From NCBI GenBank assembly GCA_946540705.1, contig CAMNJD010000553.1, forward strand, positions 1-30,577: DNA of 30,577 nucleotides, read 5' to 3'. A program made the position numbers and the translations under genes. Under the pieces are notes generated by a model. That model searched no databases, was not told the DNA's origin, and worked only from the letters and a program-made list of their open reading frames with translations. Positions 8,618-16,976 of the stretch are shown here, in pieces (within the stretch, counting starts at the first letter, position 1; every line of letters begins with the position of its first letter). Source of the DNA: an uncultured Ruminococcus sp. Its GTDB lineage: Bacteria > Bacillota > Clostridia > Oscillospirales > Ruminococcaceae.

Positions 8618-10567
8618 ATGGAAAATGAAGAAATGCTGACACAAACCCCTGTTCAGGGAGATTATGACGAAAATCAGATTCAGGTTCTGGAAGGACTCGA
8701 GGCCGTCCGGAAGCGTCCGGGCATGTATATCGGAACGACCGGCTCAGGCGGTCTGCATCATCTCGTCTATGAGATCGTTGACAACTCGATCGACGAGGCG
8801 CTCGCGGGCTACTGCACGCATATCAAGGTCGAGATTCTCGAAGGCGATGTGATCCGCGTGACGGACAACGGCCGCGGTATCCCCGTCGGTATCCACCCGA
8901 AGGAGAAGATTTCTGCGGCAACTGTTGTTTATACAGTCCTGCACGCGGGCGGAAAGTTCGGCGGCGGCGGATATAAGGTCGCAGGCGGTCTGCACGGCGT
9001 CGGCGCTTCTGTCGTCAATGCGCTGTCCGAATGGCTTGAGCTGACTGTCTGGGACGGCAGCCACAGCTATTTTCAGAGATTCGAGCGCGGCAAGTATTCC
9101 GAGGAGCTGAAGCAGACCGGCGATACCGACCTGCACGGTACCTCCGTCATGTTTAAGCCGGATGCGGAAATCTTCGAGGAAACAACTGTTTTCGATTACG
9201 AGGTGCTGCTGAAGCGCATGCGTGAGCAGGCATTCCTCAACGCCGGCCTGACCATTGAGATCTCTGACCTGCGGCATCCGGAGCTTGACCGCCATGAGGT
9301 GCTCTGCTATGAGGGCGGTATCCGTGAGTTTATCGACCATATTCACGAGACACGCGGTCTGGAGCCGCTCTCCGATAAGGTTATTTACTTCAACGGCAAA
9401 AAGGGCGACAATGCCGTCGAGATTGCAATGCAGTATAACGACAGCTATAACGAGATTATCATGTCCTTTGCGAATAATGTGCATACGATTGACGGCGGTG
9501 TGCATGAGGTCGGCTTCCGGAATGCACTGACGAAAACAATCAACGAGTACGGAAAAAAATTCGGACTGATCAAGGATGACAATAAGCTCATGGGCGAGGA
9601 CGTCCGCGAGGGTCTGACCGCGATCATTTCCGTCAAGCTGACTGACTGCCAGTTCGAGAGCCAGACGAAGGTCAAGCTCGGAAACCCGGAGATCAAGCCG
9701 TTTGTCGAGCAGGTCGTCAGCGAAAAGCTGATGGATTATCTGGAAGAAAATCCGACGGTCGCTGCGGCGATCTTCGAGAAATCGCAGGCAGCACAGCGTG
9801 CCCGTGAGGCCGCGAAAAAAGCCCGCGAGACTGCAAGACGCAAGTCCGCAATGGAATCCGCCTCGCTGCCGGGCAAGCTGGCAGACTGCTCCGAGCGCGA
9901 TATTGCGTTCACGGAAATCTATATCGTCGAGGGTGATTCCGCAGGCGGCTCCGCAAAGGAGGGCAGAGACAGACGCTATCAGGCAATCCTGCCGCTCTGG
10001 GGCAAAATGCTCAACGTCGAGCGCGTGCGCATCGACAAGGTCTACGGCAATGACAAGCTCCAGCCGGTCGTGACTGCTCTGGGCACCTCGATCGGTGAGG
10101 ACTTCGATATCTCCAAGCTGCGCTACGGCAAGGTTATTATCATGGCCGATGCCGATGTGGACGGCTGCCATATCCGGACGCTGCTGCTGACATTCTTCTT
10201 CCGCTTCATGCGTCCGCTGATTGAGAACGGCAATATCTATATCGCACAGCCGCCGCTGTTCCGTGTGACAAAAGGAAAAACGCATAAATACGCATTTTCC
10301 GATGAGGAACGCGACAAGTATATCGCAGAGCTCTCCGCAAACGGCGCAAAGGTCGAGGTACAGCGGTACAAGGGCCTTGGTGAAATGGATCCCGAGCAGC
10401 TCTGGGAAACGACAATGGACCCCGAAACCAGAACGATGATCCAGGTGAAGATGGAGGATGCAATGAAGGCAGACGAGATCTTCTCGATCCTCATGGGAGA
10501 CAAGGTGCAGCCGCGCAGACAGTTCATTGAATCGAATGCGCAGTATGCGGTCAATCTGGACATCTGA
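8618..10567 (+). CDS. gyrB: DNA gyrase subunit B
   Basis: GyrB is the ATPase subunit of gyrase, which introduces negative supercoils. The 649-residue product starts with the GHKL ATPase domain (EAVRKRPGMYIG, EIVDNSIDEA, VTDNGRGIPVG, GGLHGVGASVVNALS), followed by the transducer and a TOPRIM domain with EGDSAGG at 438-444 and DADVDG; the C-terminal segment includes RYKGLGEMDPEQLWETTMDP. Start ATG 8618 follows GAGGAG. At the position equivalent to E. coli K447 it has Trp (W461, in LPLWGKMLNVE), where many GyrB proteins have Lys or Arg. ParE is the alternative, but the location beside recF/remB and upstream of gyrA argues for GyrB. Confidence 0.96.
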   Translation: MENEEMLTQTPVQGDYDENQIQVLEGLEAVRKRPGMYIGTTGSGGLHHLVYEIVDNSIDEALAGYCTHIKVEILEGDVIRVTDNGRGIPVGIHPKEKISAATVVYTVLHAGGKFGGGGYKVAGGLHGVGASVVNALSEWLELTVWDGSHSYFQRFERGKYSEELKQTGDTDLHGTSVMFKPDAEIFEETTVFDYEVLLKRMREQAFLNAGLTIEISDLRHPELDRHEVLCYEGGIREFIDHIHETRGLEPLSDKVIYFNGKKGDNAVEIAMQYNDSYNEIIMSFANNVHTIDGGVHEVGFRNALTKTINEYGKKFGLIKDDNKLMGEDVREGLTAIISVKLTDCQFESQTKVKLGNPEIKPFVEQVVSEKLMDYLEENPTVAAAIFEKSQAAQRAREAAKKARETARRKSAMESASLPGKLADCSERDIAFTEIYIVEGDSAGGSAKEGRDRRYQAILPLWGKMLNVERVRIDKVYGNDKLQPVVTALGTSIGEDFDISKLRYGKVIIMADADVDGCHIRTLLLTFFFRFMRPLIENGNIYIAQPPLFRVTKGKTHKYAFSDEERDKYIAELSANGAKVEVQRYKGLGEMDPEQLWETTMDPETRTMIQVKMEDAMKADEIFSILMGDKVQPRRQFIESNAQYAVNLDI

Positions 10568-10599
10568 TCCCGATATTTATTCGCAAAGGAACAAACACA

Positions 10600-11430
10600 A
10601 TGGCTAAGGAAGCAAAGCTGTTTTCCGTTCAGGCTGAACTGAACGACCGCGATTTTGAGGATGTTTTCCGCATTTATCTGAGATATGAGCGCGGAAACGA
10701 GAAAAAAATCGGACTGGCGACCAGTATCGTCCTGCTGATCATCTGCATCGTGCTGATGATCGTGCTGCACAGATTGGCGTTTCTCTTTTACGGACTGGGC
10801 TGTGCAGTGATCGGACTGTCGTATTTTCTGGTGCCGGTCAACCGCAAATTTCTTGCGAACAATAAGCTGCAATTCGGCGAAAAGCGCGAAACAGCGTTTT
10901 ATCCGCACAGCGTCACGACTGTTGAGCTGTTTGAGGACGATGAGCAGTATGAAGGCGGCGAGGACGAGGAGGAATCCGGCGTGACCGAGCTCTCGACCAT
11001 GCTGTTGAAGGTCTATGAAAATGCGCGCGGATTTCTGTTCGCAGAGGGCAAGATCATCAATCAGTTCCTGTATCTGCCCAAGCGCTGCCTCGATGAGGAA
11101 GAAATCGAGAAGATCCGCGAATTTGCGCAGGAAAAATGTACCGGCGGCTATAAGGAGACTGATACCGTCATCACAGAGGAAGACACCCATACCCGCGCTG
11201 CAAAGACCGATGCGGTCTGCGATAAATACTACGGCGCATCGAATCTGCGGCTTTTTGACGAAAACGGCAACCGTGTCGGCGCAGATGACGATGAGGAGGC
11301 GGAGGCACTTGAAGCCGCTGAGGATGCAGAGCAGCAGGAGGAGCATACCGCTGTGATCGACGAGCCGGAGCTCGATGTCGATGCGGAATGGGAGCGTATC
11401 ATCTCGGAGGATGAAGATGAGGAAGAATGA
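10600..11430 (+). CDS. YcxB-like two-helix membrane protein with acidic C-terminal tail
   Basis: A 276-residue protein with two adjacent hydrophobic helices (about residues 41-60 and 62-84) after a cytoplasmic N-terminus, then a soluble domain and a strongly acidic tail. The soluble part has ENARGFLFAEGK and NQFLYLPKRCLDEEEIEKI, which resemble the YcxB-like C-terminal domain (a small domain with a conserved 'PKR' turn before a helix). An acidic insert (EDDEQYEGGEDEEESG, around residue 114) and a tail rich in Glu, Asp and Ala (about 228-276) are low-complexity. It lies 32 bases after gyrB and overlaps the next gene, which has the same plan, so the pair probably acts together. The function of YcxB-like proteins is unknown to me. 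Confidence 0.7.
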   Translation: MAKEAKLFSVQAELNDRDFEDVFRIYLRYERGNEKKIGLATSIVLLIICIVLMIVLHRLAFLFYGLGCAVIGLSYFLVPVNRKFLANNKLQFGEKRETAFYPHSVTTVELFEDDEQYEGGEDEEESGVTELSTMLLKVYENARGFLFAEGKIINQFLYLPKRCLDEEEIEKIREFAQEKCTGGYKETDTVITEEDTHTRAAKTDAVCDKYYGASNLRLFDENGNRVGADDDEEAEALEAAEDAEQQEEHTAVIDEPELDVDAEWERIISEDEDEEE

Positions 11431-12052
11431 GATTCTGAAGCGCTCCTACCATATCCCGCTTCCGATGTTTGATGCGGCATTCCGCTGCTTCCAGAAGAAG
11501 TTTGTAATGCCGATGAATCTGGTGTTTACGGTCATTCTGCTGGTGCTGGCAGGTGATTTCATCTATGCTGCGGTCAGGGATCCCGGCAATACGACAGCGT
11601 ATCTGCTGACCGTGATTTGTCTGGCACTGATCCTGGTGCGCTGGTACCGCATGTTCAAGCTGCGGCGCTCTGTGCATGAGGCACTGGCTGAGATCGAGCA
11701 GGATCGCTATGAACTCACCGTCTATGCGGACGGCATGACGCTCCGCACGGAGGATGCACCCAAGCCCGCTGCGGAGGAAGCAGCCGCAGAGAAACCGGAA
11801 GTGACAGAGGAACCGGAACAGTCCGGGGAACAGGGCGGCGGCTTTCAGAAGCTGTTTCCCGATGAACCGGCAGAGGATGAGAATGCACCGAAACCGACTG
11901 ATATCTATTTCGGCAAGGGCGTGAAGCTGCTGGAATATCCGGAATTCTTCATGGTTTATCTGGTTCGTTCCAATTTCTATGTCATCCCGAAAAAGGATTT
12001 CTCGGAGGCAGAGATTCAGCAGCTTTCGGAGCTGTTTGCAAAAAATAAGTAA
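11417..12052 (+). CDS. YcxB-like two-helix membrane protein (second of pair)
   Basis: A 211-residue protein with two hydrophobic helices (about residues 31-51 and 58-75), a soluble stretch (RYELTVYADGMTLRTEDA) and a C-terminal segment NFYVIPKKDFSEAEIQQLSELF matching the end of YcxB-like domains. Between them lies an Ala/Glu/Pro-rich linker (about 100-145). The frame is open from 11375, but GGAGG at 11406-11410 is six bases before ATG 11417, which I choose; this overlaps the previous gene by 14 bases. The same architecture as its neighbour suggests an old tandem duplication. No enzymatic motif is visible. Confidence 0.7.
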   Translation: MRKNEILKRSYHIPLPMFDAAFRCFQKKFVMPMNLVFTVILLVLAGDFIYAAVRDPGNTTAYLLTVICLALILVRWYRMFKLRRSVHEALAEIEQDRYELTVYADGMTLRTEDAPKPAAEEAAAEKPEVTEEPEQSGEQGGGFQKLFPDEPAEDENAPKPTDIYFGKGVKLLEYPEFFMVYLVRSNFYVIPKKDFSEAEIQQLSELFAKNK

Positions 12053-12111
12053 ATTTACAATCTGGGAGTGTGCCGCTTCGCCGGCAACGCCCGTGAGAGG
12101 GGCAGAAAGCT

Positions 12112-14796
12112 TTGTACGACGCTAGTAATTCGATCATGATTCACCGCGATATAGAGGAGGAAATGCGGTCATCGTTCCTTGCATATTCGATGTCCGTCAT
12201 CACCTCCCGTGCGCTGCCGGATGTGCGCGACGGCCTGAAGCCGGTTCACCGCCGCATCTTGTATACGCTCTTTGAAAAGAGCCTGACACCGGAAAAGCCG
12301 TACCGTAAGTGCGCCGACATTGTCGGTACCGTGCTCGGTGAATATCACCCGCACGGCGACGCTTCTGTGTATATGGCGCTGGTGCGTCTGGCACAGAGCT
12401 TTTCCATGCGCTACCCGCTGGTGGACGGCCACGGAAACTTCGGTACCGTAGACGGCGACCCGCCTGCTGCTTACCGTTATACTGAGGCAAAAATGACGAA
12501 AATGTCAACCGCGATGCTGACGGATATCCAGAAGGAAACGGTTGATTTTCAGTCGAACTACGACGACCGACTCAAAGAGCCGGTGGTTCTGCCTGCCCGC
12601 TTCCCGAATCTGCTCGTCAACGGCTCGGAGGGTATTGCGGTCGGTATGGCATCGCATATCCCGCCGCATAATCTCGGCGAGGTCATCGACGGTCTGGATT
12701 ATCTGATCGAAAATCCGGACGCGACCCTTGAACAGCTCATGCAGTTCATCAAGGGGCCGGACTTTCCGACCGGCGGCATCATCATGGGCAGAGCAGGCAT
12801 CCGTGCCGCGTATGCGACCGGCCGCGGCAAGCTGACTGTCCGCTCCAAGACCGAGATCACCGAGATCAAGAACCGTCAGTGCATTATCGTGTCGGAAATC
12901 CCGTACATGGTCAACAAGTCGGAGCTGATCAAGTCCATTGCCGAGCTGGCAAAGGAAAAGCGCGTCGAGGGTATCCACGATATCCGCGACGAATCCGGCA
13001 GAGCAGAAAAAGTGCGTATCTGCATCGAGCTCAAAAAGGACGCAAATGCGAATCTGATCCTCAATCAGCTCTTCCGCTATACGCAGCTTCAGGATACCTA
13101 CGGCGTCATCAATCTGGCGCTGGTCAACGGCATCCCGAAGGAGCTTTCCCTGAAGGAAATCCTTGAGCATTACCTTGCGCATCAGACCGAAGTCGTGCAG
13201 AGAGCCTGCCGCTTCGATCTGCGCAAAGCGAGAGAGCGTGCGCATATTTTGCAGGGATTTGTGGTCGCGCTCGATTTCATCGACGAGGTCGTTGAGATCC
13301 TGCGTTCATCCAAGTCCATTCCCGAGGGCAAGGAGCGCCTGATCGAGCGCTTTGCAAATGTTGACCTCACTGCACTGCTGGATGATGAAGCATACCGCCG
13401 TGCAATGGGAATGGCGGTCGATCCCTCCGAGAAGGAATATCCGACAGTGGGGCTTTCTGAGGCACAGGCAGATGCGATCGTGCAGATGCGCCTCGGACAG
13501 CTCACAGGTCTGGAAAAAGACAAGATCCTGAATGAAGTGCAGCAGCTCTGCGAAAGCATCAACGACCTGCGCGACATTCTGTCGCATAAGGAGCGTGTGT
13601 TCGCGATCATCCGCGAGGATCTCGAAAAGATCCGCGGCAAGTACGGCGATGAGCGCCGCACGACGATCGAGAATGTCAGCGGCGAAATGGATATCGAGGA
13701 TCTGATCCCGGTCGAGGACTGCGTCGTGACCTACACGAATTTCGGCTACATCAAGCGTGTGCCGCTTTCGGTGTATAAGTCGCAGCGGCGCGGCGGCAGA
13801 GGCGTCACAGGCATGAAGCAGCGCGAGGAGGATTTCGCCTCTGAAATGTTCGTTGCATCAAGCCACGACCATGTACTGTTCTTCACGAACCGCGGCATCA
13901 TGTTTGACCTCAAATGCTATGAGATTCCGATGGGCGGCAAGGATTCCAAGGGTACGAATATCATCAACCTGCTGCCGCTTGCGGAAAATGAAAAGGTCGC
14001 TGCAATGATGAAGGTCAGCGAATTCAATGACGAGAGCTATATCGTGATCGTCACGAAGAACGGCAAGATCAAGAGAACCGCGCTGCCTGCATACAAAAAT
14101 GTACGCAAAAACGGCATTATCGCGATCAAGCTGGAGGACGGCGACGAGATTGCAGGTGTCCGCATGACCGGCGGAAGCGATCAGATCTTTGTCGCGACCA
14201 AAAACGGTATGGCGATCCGTACCGAGGAAACCTGCATCCGTCCGCAGGGCAGAAGCGCCCGCGGCGTGCGCGTCATGAAGCTGCGTGAGGGCGACGAGAT
14301 CGTGTCCATGGCGAGAGCCAGAAAGGGCGCAACGCTCCTGACTGTTACGGAAAAGGGATTTGGCAAGCGCGCACTGATCGAGAGCTACCCGCTGAGAAAG
14401 CGCGGCGGCTACGGCATCACGAACTACAAGCCGGATGAGGAGCGCGGAAATGTCTGCGGCATCAAGGTTGTCGATGAAACCGACGATATTATCATGATCT
14501 CAAGCGACGGCATCATTATCCGTATCCGGACAAGCGATATCCGCGTGATGGGACGCATCGCGAAGGGCGTCCGCGTCATGCGTGTCTCGGAGGAGGGCAA
14601 GGTCATGGCCTTTACCCGCACCGAGCACGAGGAGGATGCGGAAATGTCAGAGGTCGAGCAGCTCTCCGAGGAGGAGCTGAAGGCGCAGGAGGCTGAGGCC
14701 GCCGCGGAGGAATCCGCAGAGGCAGCCGCGCCGCAGGAGCCGGACGAGCCCGACGATGCCGATGAACCGGATGAGGCGGAGGAAGACGAGGCCTGA
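12112..14796 (+). CDS. gyrA: DNA gyrase subunit A
   Basis: GyrA is the DNA-cleaving subunit of gyrase. The 894-residue protein has YSMSVITSRALPDVRDGLKP near the N-terminus, the active-site Tyr at 123 (RYTEAKM), and the GyrA-box QRRGGRG at 558-564, which marks gyrase rather than topoisomerase IV. The rest of the C-terminal region carries the beta-pinwheel blades. The region that binds quinolones reads HPHGDASVYMAL: position 84 is Ala (E. coli Ser83), 85 is Ser (Ala84) and 88 is Met (Asp87). The tail after about residue 838 is acidic and low-complexity (Glu, Ala, Pro, Asp). The start is a TTG at 12112 with GAGAGGGG about ten bases upstream; an internal ATG at 12136 is the alternative. It is close to the YcxB-like pair. 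Confidence 0.96.
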   Translation: MYDASNSIMIHRDIEEEMRSSFLAYSMSVITSRALPDVRDGLKPVHRRILYTLFEKSLTPEKPYRKCADIVGTVLGEYHPHGDASVYMALVRLAQSFSMRYPLVDGHGNFGTVDGDPPAAYRYTEAKMTKMSTAMLTDIQKETVDFQSNYDDRLKEPVVLPARFPNLLVNGSEGIAVGMASHIPPHNLGEVIDGLDYLIENPDATLEQLMQFIKGPDFPTGGIIMGRAGIRAAYATGRGKLTVRSKTEITEIKNRQCIIVSEIPYMVNKSELIKSIAELAKEKRVEGIHDIRDESGRAEKVRICIELKKDANANLILNQLFRYTQLQDTYGVINLALVNGIPKELSLKEILEHYLAHQTEVVQRACRFDLRKARERAHILQGFVVALDFIDEVVEILRSSKSIPEGKERLIERFANVDLTALLDDEAYRRAMGMAVDPSEKEYPTVGLSEAQADAIVQMRLGQLTGLEKDKILNEVQQLCESINDLRDILSHKERVFAIIREDLEKIRGKYGDERRTTIENVSGEMDIEDLIPVEDCVVTYTNFGYIKRVPLSVYKSQRRGGRGVTGMKQREEDFASEMFVASSHDHVLFFTNRGIMFDLKCYEIPMGGKDSKGTNIINLLPLAENEKVAAMMKVSEFNDESYIVIVTKNGKIKRTALPAYKNVRKNGIIAIKLEDGDEIAGVRMTGGSDQIFVATKNGMAIRTEETCIRPQGRSARGVRVMKLREGDEIVSMARARKGATLLTVTEKGFGKRALIESYPLRKRGGYGITNYKPDEERGNVCGIKVVDETDDIIMISSDGIIIRIRTSDIRVMGRIAKGVRVMRVSEEGKVMAFTRTEHEEDAEMSEVEQLSEEELKAQEAEAAAEESAEAAAPQEPDEPDDADEPDEAEEDEA

Positions 14797-14826
14797 GCTG
14801 CCGCCGGATACGCTGGGAGAATCTGA

Positions 14827-15288
14827 ATGAAACAAAAGGAAAGCGGCGGTGTCCGCATCAGCGCCGCGGCAGTCAAGAGCTATCTGAGCGTGCTGGCAGG
14901 CAGTCTGTTTGTGCAGATCTTCTGCTGGGCAATGTACAGCTATCTTTCGCTGAGAACCGGACTTTTTGTGCTTTCGGCTGTCGTGACGGCGCTGCTTTAC
15001 CACTTCCTGCAAGTAGAGGAGCAGACAGGATTATCGCGTAGAAACGTGTTTTTCGCGGCAATCCTGTCGCCGTTTGTATTAGGACTGGCTGTGACGGTCA
15101 TGATGCTGCTGCGGCACCGGAACCTACAGCATCTCGGCGCTGAGCTGGACGGCGTATCGCCGCTGACTGAGACACTCTCGCTCTATTCCGCACGCCTGGT
15201 CATCAACGGCGTACTGCTGACGGTTTTTGCGCCGATCGACCGGATGTTCCGGAGGGAGAAACCGAAGAAAGATGAAAATGATCCGTAA
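14827..15288 (+). CDS. Small polytopic membrane protein of unknown function
   Basis: A 153-residue protein with about four hydrophobic segments (near residues 18-35, 39-58, 74-95 and 122-139), a basic C-terminal tail (RMFRREKPKKDEN) and no catalytic motif. The start has GGGAG upstream. It lies 30 bases after gyrA and overlaps the next membrane-protein gene by 17 bases, so the two are likely co-translated. I do not recognise the family. Confidence 0.65.
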   Translation: MKQKESGGVRISAAAVKSYLSVLAGSLFVQIFCWAMYSYLSLRTGLFVLSAVVTALLYHFLQVEEQTGLSRRNVFFAAILSPFVLGLAVTVMMLLRHRNLQHLGAELDGVSPLTETLSLYSARLVINGVLLTVFAPIDRMFRREKPKKDENDP

Positions 15289-15682
15289 ATTCGCAATTTT
15301 TCTGCTTCTTCCGCTGCATTTGTTCATGATATTCGGCATGCCGGGCATGCCGGGCAGCGTCATGATGGCTGTGATCGTGTTCACGCTGCTTGCGGATGCG
15401 GCGCTGTCGTTCCTGCAAATGGAGCTGCTCACCTCAAAGCGAAACTCGATCGGCTTGTATGTGAGCGAGTTCTGCCCGTATCTGCTGGAAAAAGTGCTGA
15501 TCGGCGTGATCGAATTCGGCATTTTCAAGCTCACCGGCGGCGCTTCGCACAATATCCTGAGCGAGAGCTGGGGCAAGGGGCTGTTCTTTGAAGTTTCGCT
15601 GATCGAATCAGCGCTGGTCGCAGTCGTGACTTTTGTGACGGGTGCAGCGAGGACGATGATGTATCACGATGAAAAGAGGTAA
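15272..15682 (+). CDS. Small polytopic membrane protein of unknown function
   Basis: A 136-residue protein with about four hydrophobic segments, opening with a signal-like helix (KFAIFLLLPLHLFMIFGMPG) that contains a short MPGMPG repeat. The open frame extends back to a TTG at 15227, but the ATG at 15272 (or 15278) is more likely, after GGAGGGAG at 15251-15258. It overlaps the end of the previous gene and finishes six bases before deoC. Function not recognised; the pair may form one membrane complex. Confidence 0.65.
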   Translation: MKMIRKFAIFLLLPLHLFMIFGMPGMPGSVMMAVIVFTLLADAALSFLQMELLTSKRNSIGLYVSEFCPYLLEKVLIGVIEFGIFKLTGGASHNILSESWGKGLFFEVSLIESALVAVVTFVTGAARTMMYHDEKR

Positions 15683-15687
15683 GCGGT

Positions 15688-16332
15688 ATGACAAATTCTG
15701 AAATCCTGTCGCATATCGACCATACGCTCCTGAAACCGGATGCAAAATGGGAGGATATTGCGCTGCTTTGCGAGAAAGCGATGAATTATCACACAGCGTC
15801 AGTCTGCATTCCGCCGTACTATGTTGAACGGGTAAAGCAGACGTTTCCTTCGCTGAATGTCTGCACGGTCATCGGCTTCCCGCTCGGCTATCAGCAGACG
15901 GCCGTCAAGGTCTTTGAGACACAGGAGGCCGTGAAGGCCGGTGCCGATGAGATCGACATGGTAATCAACGTATCTGCGCTGAAAAGCGGCAACGACAGTG
16001 CAGTCCTCGACGAAATCCGCAGGATCCGCGAGGCCTGCGGCGGCAGGGTGCTGAAGGTGATCATTGAAACCTGTCTGCTGACGGAGGACGAGAAGATCCG
16101 CTGCTGCAAAATGGTGACAGAGGCGGGCGCTGATTATATCAAGACCTCCACGGGCTTTGGCAGTGCAGGTGCAAATTTGGAGGATATTGCGCTGTTCCGT
16201 CAGCACATCGGTTCAGATGTGAAAATGAAGGCGGCGGGCGGCATCCGCACCAGAGAGCAGATGGAGGCATTTCTGGCGGCGGGCTGTGACCGCATCGGAA
16301 GCAGTGCCGCGAAGATCCTTTTTGAGAAATGA
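15688..16332 (+). CDS. deoC: Deoxyribose-phosphate aldolase
   Basis: DeoC cleaves 2-deoxyribose-5-phosphate to glyceraldehyde-3-phosphate and acetaldehyde, in deoxynucleoside catabolism. The 214-residue TIM barrel has the class I aldolase features: NSEILSHIDHTLLKPDA at the start, ETCLLT on strand 5, the Schiff-base Lys at 152 in DYIKTSTGF, and the second active-site Lys at 181 in VKMKAAGGIRT. The ATG at 15688 follows AAGAGGT. The stop overlaps the start of the next gene (ATGA type). No other deo genes are nearby, so it is probably a general salvage enzyme here. Confidence 0.95.
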   Translation: MTNSEILSHIDHTLLKPDAKWEDIALLCEKAMNYHTASVCIPPYYVERVKQTFPSLNVCTVIGFPLGYQQTAVKVFETQEAVKAGADEIDMVINVSALKSGNDSAVLDEIRRIREACGGRVLKVIIETCLLTEDEKIRCCKMVTEAGADYIKTSTGFGSAGANLEDIALFRQHIGSDVKMKAAGGIRTREQMEAFLAAGCDRIGSSAAKILFEK

Positions 16333-16976
16333 TGAGAGAGCTGCTGTCCGGATATGACAAAACCACGCAGGAGCTGTTGTTTCGGGTCTATCTGACCGAA
16401 ATTCCGGAGGCAGAGCGCAGCCTGCGGGCGCGGCTTTCGCATGTGACCGCACTCGACCTGCTCTCGGCGGCGCTGTGCCGTGATTTCGGCATCAGACACG
16501 GGAAGATTGCCCGCACCGGTCTCGAAAAGCCGCAGCTTCTGCATGATGGTCTGCACATGAATCTCAGTCATTGCAGCGGACTGGCGGCGGCGGCCGTCGG
16601 GAGGATTCCGCTGGGCATTGATGCGGAAACACCGCGTCCCGTGCGCGAAAAGCTGCTTCCGCGGCTCTGCGGCCCGGATGAGACTGCCCGCATTCTTGCG
16701 GCTGAGGACAGAGAACTGATGTTTGCGCAGATCTGGACGCTGAAGGAGTCCTACGGCAAGCTGACCGGCGAGGGCATCCGCATCAGCATGACTGAATTTG
16801 AATTCCTGCCCGGCGATCCGCCGGTGTGTCTGCATCCGGCTGCTGCCGGCTTGCAGTTTTATCAGAAAATACTCGGAAATCAGCATGTGATTTCGCTGTG
16901 TGTACCGCGCGGCGATTTCGATGTGATATGGAATCAGGAAACTGACCGGAGGGGGTTATCAAATGCTGACGATTGA
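16329..16976 (+). CDS. Sfp-type 4'-phosphopantetheinyl transferase
   Basis: Enzymes of this family move the phosphopantetheine arm from CoA to a serine of carrier proteins. The 215-residue product has the family motifs in order: NLSHCSG near 77, GIDAE at about 96-100 (metal-binding Asp and Glu), and WTLKESYGK at 136-144. The length is typical of Sfp/AcpT-like members. It overlaps deoC by four bases and the following SDR gene by 14, indicating translational coupling. No synthase genes (NRPS, PKS) are seen in the window, so its carrier protein is unknown; ACP of fatty acid synthesis is possible. ATG 16332 is an alternative start, one codon on. Confidence 0.88.
   Translation: MMRELLSGYDKTTQELLFRVYLTEIPEAERSLRARLSHVTALDLLSAALCRDFGIRHGKIARTGLEKPQLLHDGLHMNLSHCSGLAAAAVGRIPLGIDAETPRPVREKLLPRLCGPDETARILAAEDRELMFAQIWTLKESYGKLTGEGIRISMTEFEFLPGDPPVCLHPAAAGLQFYQKILGNQHVISLCVPRGDFDVIWNQETDRRGLSNADD

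Noticed and set aside
8744..10285. Minus-strand frame of 513 codons opposite gyrB
   Set aside because: Fully antisense to a well-conserved gene; no start signal or family likeness.
12071..12086. Small hairpin in the gyrA leader (TGCCG/CGGCA)
   Set aside because: Five pairs only; within chance expectation for GC-rich leader DNA.
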